A stretch of DNA of 10,099 bases from positions 1-10,099 of the forward strand of contig CAZABS010000031.1 of NCBI GenBank assembly GCA_964483635.1, in the 5' to 3' direction. Below are positions 6,383 to 10,099 of the stretch, one piece after another. Position numbers and translations under genes: made by a program. A model generated the notes under the pieces. The model had not been told where the DNA came from and searched no databases. It saw only the letters and a program-made list of their open reading frames with translations. Numbering within the stretch: the first letter of the stretch is position 1; each line of letters starts with the position of its first letter. The DNA comes from CAZABS01 sp964483635. GTDB taxonomy: Bacteria > Patescibacteriota > Minisyncoccia > Moranbacterales > UBA1568.

Positions 6383-6412
6383 ACTTTACACCGGATGAAT
6401 CCATACTGTCAA
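6383..6412 (-). promoter_or_regulatory. Promoter for the candidate RNA
   Basis: On the minus strand TTGACA (6407-6412) and TAAAGT (6383-6388) are 18 bp apart. The -35 box is consensus and the -10 box matches four of six positions. The predicted start, about 7 bp downstream, coincides with the first base of the 5' hairpin at 6376, which supports the reading. Confidence 0.55.
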
Positions 6413-6437
6413 CTTTTCTTCTCCGGTCAAGAAAACC

Positions 6438-6467
6438 TTGCCAAGCTCGGCTCAAACAGGCTATTCT
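6438..6467 (+). promoter_or_regulatory. Promoter for thrS
   Basis: TTGCCA (6438-6443) and TATTCT (6462-6467) are 18 bp apart. The start near 6474 leaves a leader of about 16 nt, too short for a T-box or attenuator and without a Shine-Dalgarno sequence. It diverges from the candidate RNA promoter; the two -35 boxes are about 25 bp apart. Confidence 0.5.
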
Positions 6468-6489
6468 AGTACTATTGTAATGTTTACCT

Positions 6490-8229
6490 ATGGCAACTCT
6501 TGAAGAAAAACGTCATTCGCTCGCCCATCTTTTAGCCATGGCCGTGCTCAAGCACGATCCGAAAGCAAAACTGGCCATCGGTCCAGCTATCGATACTGGT
6601 TTTTACTACGATGTGGAATTTTCCCCTGAAAAAACACCTTCTCCCGAAGACTTACCAACCCTTGAAAAGGAAATGCGAGCTCTCCTGCATCAGAAACTCC
6701 AGTTTGAACGCCGTGAAGTGACGGCTGGTGAAGCGCTTGCCCAATTTAAAGAAAACCCGTACAAGCGAGAGCTCATTGACGACTTAGAAAAACAAGGTGA
6801 AACGATTAGTCTCTACACAACTGGAAACTTCGTCGATCTCTGTAGAGGAGGGCACGTTGACAGCACTGGTGATATTGAAGTTAAAAGCTTCGCCCTTTCG
6901 CATTTAGCGGGAGCATATTGGCGCGGGGATGAAAAAAATAAGATGCTCACTCGAATTTATGGCATCGCATTTGAAACTGAGGAACTTCTTAAAGGATATC
7001 TCACTCAGCAAGATGAGGCCAAAAAGCGCGATCATCGAAAAATAGCGAAGGAACAAGACCTCCTCGTTTTCTCCGACCTTGTCGGAACTGGTATGCCGAT
7101 GTTCACCCCTAAAGGAAATATTATTCGTAATGGAATTATTGATTTCTCACGTGAACTCAATCGCGAACTTGGGTTTCAAGAAGTGCACACCCCCAACGTG
7201 AACAAGGCAGAGCTTTTCAAGATTTCTGGACATTATGACAAATACAAAGATGATCTTTTGACTGTTCATTCACAATACAGTGAGGAAAGCTTTTTCTTGA
7301 AACCCATGAATTGCCCGCAACATACTCAAATCTATGCATCCCGTCCCAGGAGCTATCGTGATCTTCCAATTCGTTACTCTGATTTTGCGAATCTCTACCG
7401 CGATGAACGCCCAGGAGAATTGTCCGGATTGACCCGTCTACGCTCCTTTGCTCAAGATGATGGACACACTTTTTGTACTCAAGATCAGATTGAAGGAGAG
7501 ATATCAAGAATTCTTGGGGCAATCCAAAAAGCACTTGCAACCTATAAGATTGACTATTGGATGCGCCTTTCCTTGCGTGATATCACGAACAAAGAAAAGT
7601 ATCTCGGCGAAGACACTATCTGGGAACAGGCCGAGATGATTATGCGGAAACTTCTTCAGGATAAAAGCATCACTTTTCGAGAAGCAGCAGGTGAAGCAGC
7701 CTTCTATGGTCCCAAGATTGATATTATGGCCGTTGATGCTCTCGGTCGCGAATGGCAAATTTCGACCATTCAACTCGATTTCAATCAGCCCAACCGTTTT
7801 GGTCTCACTTATGTTGACACTGACGGTACCGAAAAGACTCCTGTCATGATCCATCGAGCACTCGTAGGCTCTCCGGATAGATTCATGGGCATTCTTATTG
7901 AACACTACGCTGGAGCTTTCCCGCTCTGGCTCTCACCTGTCCAGGTGAAAATATTGCCGATTGGCGAAAAACATCGTGAGTACGGACAGCAGATCCTCGC
8001 AACTCTTCAGAAGGCCGACGTCCGAGTCGAACTCGACGACAGTGATGAATCCCTTGGGAAAAAAGTTCGCAACGCCAAAACTGAGAAAGTACCATACTTC
8101 GTTGTTCTCGGTGACAAAGAAATGACCGATCAAACCGTGAGTCTTGAAAGTCGTTCTGAAAAAGTTGGCGTAATCTCAATCGAAGAACTTCTAGAAAAAC
8201 TCCGAGAAGAAACTGTTACAAAAAAATAA
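6490..8229 (+). CDS. thrS: Threonyl-tRNA synthetase, TGS-less, 579 aa
   Basis: This cytoplasmic enzyme charges tRNA-Thr with threonine. The editing domain starts almost at once: H9-x3-H13 (RHSLAHLLA), with its partner C118-x3-H122 (DLCRGGH). The class II catalytic core follows. Motif 1 is FSRELNRELGFQEVHTP (219-235). The zinc ligands are C275 (KPMNCPQH), H326 (QDDGHTFC) and H455 (MIHRALVGS). Motif 2 is RYSDFANLYRDE (295-306) and motif 3 is GSPDRFMGILIEHY (460-473). The anticodon-binding domain runs from about 485 to the end. The E. coli enzyme has 642 residues; the difference is the absent N-terminal TGS domain. The loss is not a wrong start: an in-frame TAA lies at 6478-6480, four codons before the ATG. 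All catalytic and editing residues are present, so the enzyme should work. It is followed 17 bp later by a small gene, probably co-transcribed. Confidence 0.98.
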   Translation: MATLEEKRHSLAHLLAMAVLKHDPKAKLAIGPAIDTGFYYDVEFSPEKTPSPEDLPTLEKEMRALLHQKLQFERREVTAGEALAQFKENPYKRELIDDLEKQGETISLYTTGNFVDLCRGGHVDSTGDIEVKSFALSHLAGAYWRGDEKNKMLTRIYGIAFETEELLKGYLTQQDEAKKRDHRKIAKEQDLLVFSDLVGTGMPMFTPKGNIIRNGIIDFSRELNRELGFQEVHTPNVNKAELFKISGHYDKYKDDLLTVHSQYSEESFFLKPMNCPQHTQIYASRPRSYRDLPIRYSDFANLYRDERPGELSGLTRLRSFAQDDGHTFCTQDQIEGEISRILGAIQKALATYKIDYWMRLSLRDITNKEKYLGEDTIWEQAEMIMRKLLQDKSITFREAAGEAAFYGPKIDIMAVDALGREWQISTIQLDFNQPNRFGLTYVDTDGTEKTPVMIHRALVGSPDRFMGILIEHYAGAFPLWLSPVQVKILPIGEKHREYGQQILATLQKADVRVELDDSDESLGKKVRNAKTEKVPYFVVLGDKEMTDQTVSLESRSEKVGVISIEELLEKLREETVTKK

Positions 8230-8246
8230 CTTATACATCATAACCT

Positions 8247-8525
8247 ATGTTTTGGATCTTTGGCGGAGCAACAGGAAAGCGAGTTACCCGGGAAGAATTC
8301 AAAGAGCGAGTCATCCCCCACCTCCGTGATCGAGGATTTTCCGAAGATGATATCCGGTATGTCCGCGCCGTTCTCGATGCTCACTTGAACGAGTCTGGAT
8401 CAGAACAGGGTATCAGCGAAAAAGAAATTGACGCTTTGGTAAAAAATCTTCACGAAAATGCACCGAGTCACTTCTCACCTGAAAATCTCAGTAAAACAGA
8501 AGAAGAGCTCCGCAAAGCCCTCTAG
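8247..8525 (+). CDS. Small helical protein, 92 aa, unrecognised
   Basis: I do not recognise this protein. It is highly charged and appears to consist of four or five short helices, for instance at residues 14-27, 32-48, 57-70 and 83-92. The GFSEDDIRYVR and GISEKEIDALVK stretches (30-40 and 55-66) look like two similar helix-turn-helix units, an internal duplication in an EF-hand-like layout. No calcium-binding DxDxDG loop is present. There is no cysteine and no signal peptide; the first residues (FWIFGG) are hydrophobic but too few to span a membrane. The ATG lies 17 bp after the thrS stop with no Shine-Dalgarno sequence and no promoter that I can see, so it is probably the second gene of a thrS transcript. 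Its TAG stop overlaps the stop of the convergent nuclease gene inside CTAG. Confidence 0.75.
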   Translation: MFWIFGGATGKRVTREEFKERVIPHLRDRGFSEDDIRYVRAVLDAHLNESGSEQGISEKEIDALVKNLHENAPSHFSPENLSKTEEELRKAL

Positions 8526-9082
8526 AACGAGAGTGGACAAGTAGTTTCATCCCAGAGCCCTCGCTTCTCAGTACGGGCAGCTTCTTGAGCCGTCGTAAAC
8601 ATTGCTTGCTTGGCAATATCAGGACGGTACGTTTTGGCTCGTGCATAGCCTTCGCGCACGAGCGTTTCATTTACCAATACATCTCCCAAATACGCGTAGC
8701 GCAAGAGCCGGCCATATCGGTCGGTCTCACTCTTGTCTTGTTCCAAGCGAATCTCTTGGTGTTCGATTAACCCGCGGAGAAAACTGCTCGCCTCTTTTCC
8801 AAAACACTGTACTCCCTCACCTGGTTTCACGCTCTCCGGAGCATCTATTCCAATGAGTCGAACAATTTCGCCCGTGGCGAGTTCAAACGTATCTCCATCA
8901 ATCACTCGTTCGACGTATGCCGTGCCATTGATGTTTGCTACAGCCGCCTCTTGAGAAACTTGATTCCCTATGAGAACCCCAATTATTTTCTCAATCTCAG
9001 GAGAAAAATTCCAGCCAGCATATGCTGAAAGTGCCGCAAGCAGACTGAGGATAAGCCGCTGTTCTCGTTTCCCGAGCTTCAT
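8522..9082 (-). CDS. Membrane-anchored staphylococcal-type nuclease, 186 aa
   Basis: A hydrophobic segment at residues 9-23 after a basic start is a signal anchor or signal peptide, placing the enzyme outside the membrane. The thermonuclease (SNase, OB-fold) domain covers about 53-178. The calcium and catalytic residues of staphylococcal nuclease can be matched: D62 and D64 (VIDGDT), R75 (VRLIGID), D80 and E83 (DAPE), and R125 (DRYGR). VNETLVREGYA (137-147) is also typical. C93 and C182 could form a disulfide, consistent with export. The enzyme should cut DNA and RNA with calcium to 3'-phosphate ends. In a CPR cell lacking nucleotide synthesis it may help scavenge nucleic acids; that role is inferred. 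The start ATG overlaps the stop of the upstream RNHCP gene (ATGA), so translation is probably coupled. Confidence 0.93.
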   Translation of the reverse strand: MKLGKREQRLILSLLAALSAYAGWNFSPEIEKIIGVLIGNQVSQEAAVANINGTAYVERVIDGDTFELATGEIVRLIGIDAPESVKPGEGVQCFGKEASSFLRGLIEHQEIRLEQDKSETDRYGRLLRYAYLGDVLVNETLVREGYARAKTYRPDIAKQAMFTTAQEAARTEKRGLWDETTCPLSF

Positions 9083-9408
9083 ACCGAGAGCTTACAAACA
9101 CCTCCAGCCACCCGTTTGGAAAGAGCGAGAACAGCCTCAAAACTATCTTCTGGAATAATTTTATTCCGCTTCGCATGACCACACCGTTCACAACGCACCG
9201 TTAACACCGTTCGATCTTTTTCTTGCTCGATCAAGATAGGTTCCATAAGACCTCCACACTCTGCGGCTCGATCTCCCGGATACACATCAACGTGTTTGCT
9301 CCAGAGACAGACAGGACAATGATCCGTAAATCCGCTCCCCTGAACAAATGTCTGACAATGTCCGCATGTAAAATTTTCGATACGTCGCTTGAAATGTTGG
9401 TCTGACAT
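9079..9408 (-). CDS. RNHCP-domain zinc-ribbon protein, 109 aa
   Basis: The RNHCP family pattern is visible: ENFTCGHC (11-18), then HCPVCLWSKHVD (30-41), PGDRAAECGGLMEPI (44-58), and a second CxxC at C73/C76 (RCERCGH). Cysteines 15, 18, 31 and 34 can hold one zinc, and C73/C76 with H30, C51 or H78 perhaps another. The name-giving RNHCP is TDHCP here, so its first two residues are changed. The family has no known function; the zinc ribbons suggest binding to nucleic acid or protein. The open frame extends upstream to 9606, but the domain begins just after the ATG at 9408, and a TATAAT box (9434-9439) about 25 bp upstream of it supports that start. It is the first gene of an operon with the nuclease. 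Confidence 0.9.
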   Translation of the reverse strand: MSDQHFKRRIENFTCGHCQTFVQGSGFTDHCPVCLWSKHVDVYPGDRAAECGGLMEPILIEQEKDRTVLTVRCERCGHAKRNKIIPEDSFEAVLALSKRVAGGVCKLSV

Positions 9409-9433
9409 GCACGAGAGATACTCAATGAAGTTT

Positions 9434-9464
9434 ATTATACACGAGCTACAGGGTTCTCTCTCAA
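9434..9464 (-). promoter_or_regulatory. Promoter for the RNHCP-nuclease operon
   Basis: A perfect TATAAT at 9434-9439 on the minus strand is preceded at 19 bp by TTGAGA (9459-9464). The spacing is long, so the -35 box is less certain than the -10 box. The start near 9427 gives a leader of about 19 nt. The -35 box overlaps the last codons of the upstream gene. Confidence 0.5.
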
Positions 9465-10099
9465 TGAAGAATATCATTGATAGCCTCCTCATCTCGACAG
9501 GAATATTTTCGACTGGCCGAATAATAACGCTGCTTCGGACCATGACAGCCGTCATTATCCTTGTGAAGGGTTGCGAGAAGCGGCAGGAGAAATCCCACAT
9601 TTTCACCTCTGAAATGACGGTAGAGCCGCTCTAATGTTTCGCGTCGTTTTTCCTCATCCATTCGAGTAAAGACGCTCATATCGTCACCAATTTTCCCGCT
9701 CCAATCGAAGTGCACAAAAACGTTATTCGCCTTATTCTTATATTCTGGATGCCAGAGAAGTGCCCAGCACCAATCCCCCGGCTTTTGCCACCAGCGCGAA
9801 TAACACGGCCCCTCCTCCACCCAACCAGAGCGCGAAAGCCCTACTCCCCCCTCAATAAAATCAAACATACGTAAGTACCGCTCGTTCGCGATATCGTTTG
9901 TCTGAGCTCCAATCACGATCTTCATACCACGAATTTCTGCATACGCACGCATTTCCTGAATAATCTCAGGCATCACGGTTTCATCAAGATCACTCTTGTC
10001 TTGGTAAAACACCTGTCCAAAGAGAAAGCTCTGTATCCCCATATCCATTGCGCGTTCGGTGATATAGCGAAGATACTTTCGATATTCTTTCTTTTCAAA
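9461..10099 (-). CDS. Unrecognised protein, C-terminal 212 residues (cut by right edge)
   Basis: The reading frame is open to the right edge, so the true start lies outside. An internal ATG at 10048 is unlikely to be the start, because the 17 codons before it continue the same helix-like sequence (FEKKEYRKYLRYITERA). The sequence alternates amphipathic helices and short hydrophobic strands: IQSFLFGQVF, MKIVIGA, FDFIEGGVGL, NNVFVHFDWSG and VGFLLPLLATL. That is the rhythm of the second half of a TIM barrel, as in glycoside-hydrolase-like proteins. Tryptophans cluster in the middle (SGWV, RWWQKPGDWCWALLWHP), as in sugar-binding clefts. Candidate acidic residues are in IEGG and HFDW. I cannot name a family, and the barrel reading is tentative. 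The stop is TGA at 9461-9463. Confidence 0.8.
   Translation of the reverse strand, partial: FEKKEYRKYLRYITERAMDMGIQSFLFGQVFYQDKSDLDETVMPEIIQEMRAYAEIRGMKIVIGAQTNDIANERYLRMFDFIEGGVGLSRSGWVEEGPCYSRWWQKPGDWCWALLWHPEYKNKANNVFVHFDWSGKIGDDMSVFTRMDEEKRRETLERLYRHFRGENVGFLLPLLATLHKDNDGCHGPKQRYYSASRKYSCRDEEAINDILH

Noticed and set aside
6241..6490. T-box or threonine attenuator on the plus strand upstream of thrS, suggested by the hairpin-rich region
   Set aside because: The predicted thrS start site leaves a leader of only about 16 nt, I see no T-box AGGGUGG element, and the T-run and best promoter place the structured RNA on the minus strand.
9409..9606. N-terminal extension of the RNHCP protein
   Set aside because: It overlaps the end of the upstream gene and crosses the TATAAT promoter; the conserved domain begins just after the ATG at 9408.

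Overview
The window looks like a scaffold from a Candidate Phyla Radiation (Patescibacteria) genome. The grounds are a lamin-tail-domain (LTD)/PKD surface protein, a DUF4012 protein, an RNHCP zinc-ribbon protein, a TGS-less threonyl-tRNA synthetase, tight gene packing with overlapping convergent stop codons, and mostly Shine-Dalgarno-less starts. UGA is used as a stop (RNHCP gene and the right-edge gene), so the recoded UGA=Gly groups (Gracilibacteria/Absconditabacteria) are unlikely. The lineage is inferred from gene content, not proven. Exactly 100 Ns at 4484-4583 mark a scaffold join.

Layout. Positions 1-475 (minus strand) are the 5' end of a 23S rRNA gene that continues off the left edge. 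Its leader (about 476-702) holds a boxA-like element and three strong hairpins. Further upstream lie a terminator (775-803) and a consensus promoter (900-928), which together delimit a transcript of about 120 nt. No 16S gene precedes the 23S: the next gene on that strand is an unrecognised 182-residue CDS (1039-1587) with its own terminator. Divergent from it is a secreted LTD-LTD-PKD-LTD protein (1754-3670). A six-helix membrane protein (3667-4404, minus) converges on that gene so closely that the stop codons overlap. A tRNA-Gly(CCC) on the minus strand is cut by the N gap, with its CCA tail and terminator on the other side.

Divergent from the tRNA is the DUF4012 gene (4745-6151). The 338-bp gap before thrS holds a minus-strand promoter, a string of perfect hairpins and a terminator, which I read as a candidate structured non-coding RNA of about 143 nt (6234-6376). 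Then come thrS (6490-8229) and a small helical protein (8247-8525). This pair converges, again with overlapping stops, on a minus-strand two-gene operon: RNHCP zinc ribbon (9079-9408) followed by a membrane-anchored staphylococcal-type nuclease (8522-9082), joined by an ATGA overlap. The window ends in a truncated unrecognised protein (9461-10099, minus).

How the parts relate. Three kinds of function are mixed: translation (23S rRNA, tRNA-Gly, ThrRS), cell surface (LTD protein, DUF4012 protein, membrane protein, nuclease) and unknowns. The nuclease could serve nucleotide scavenging in an epibiont that cannot make its own nucleotides; this is inference. The most unusual items are the candidate RNA at 6234-6376, the 23S gene unlinked from 16S with its promoter-terminator leader, and the tRNA split by a gap that is probably a placeholder for an overlap.
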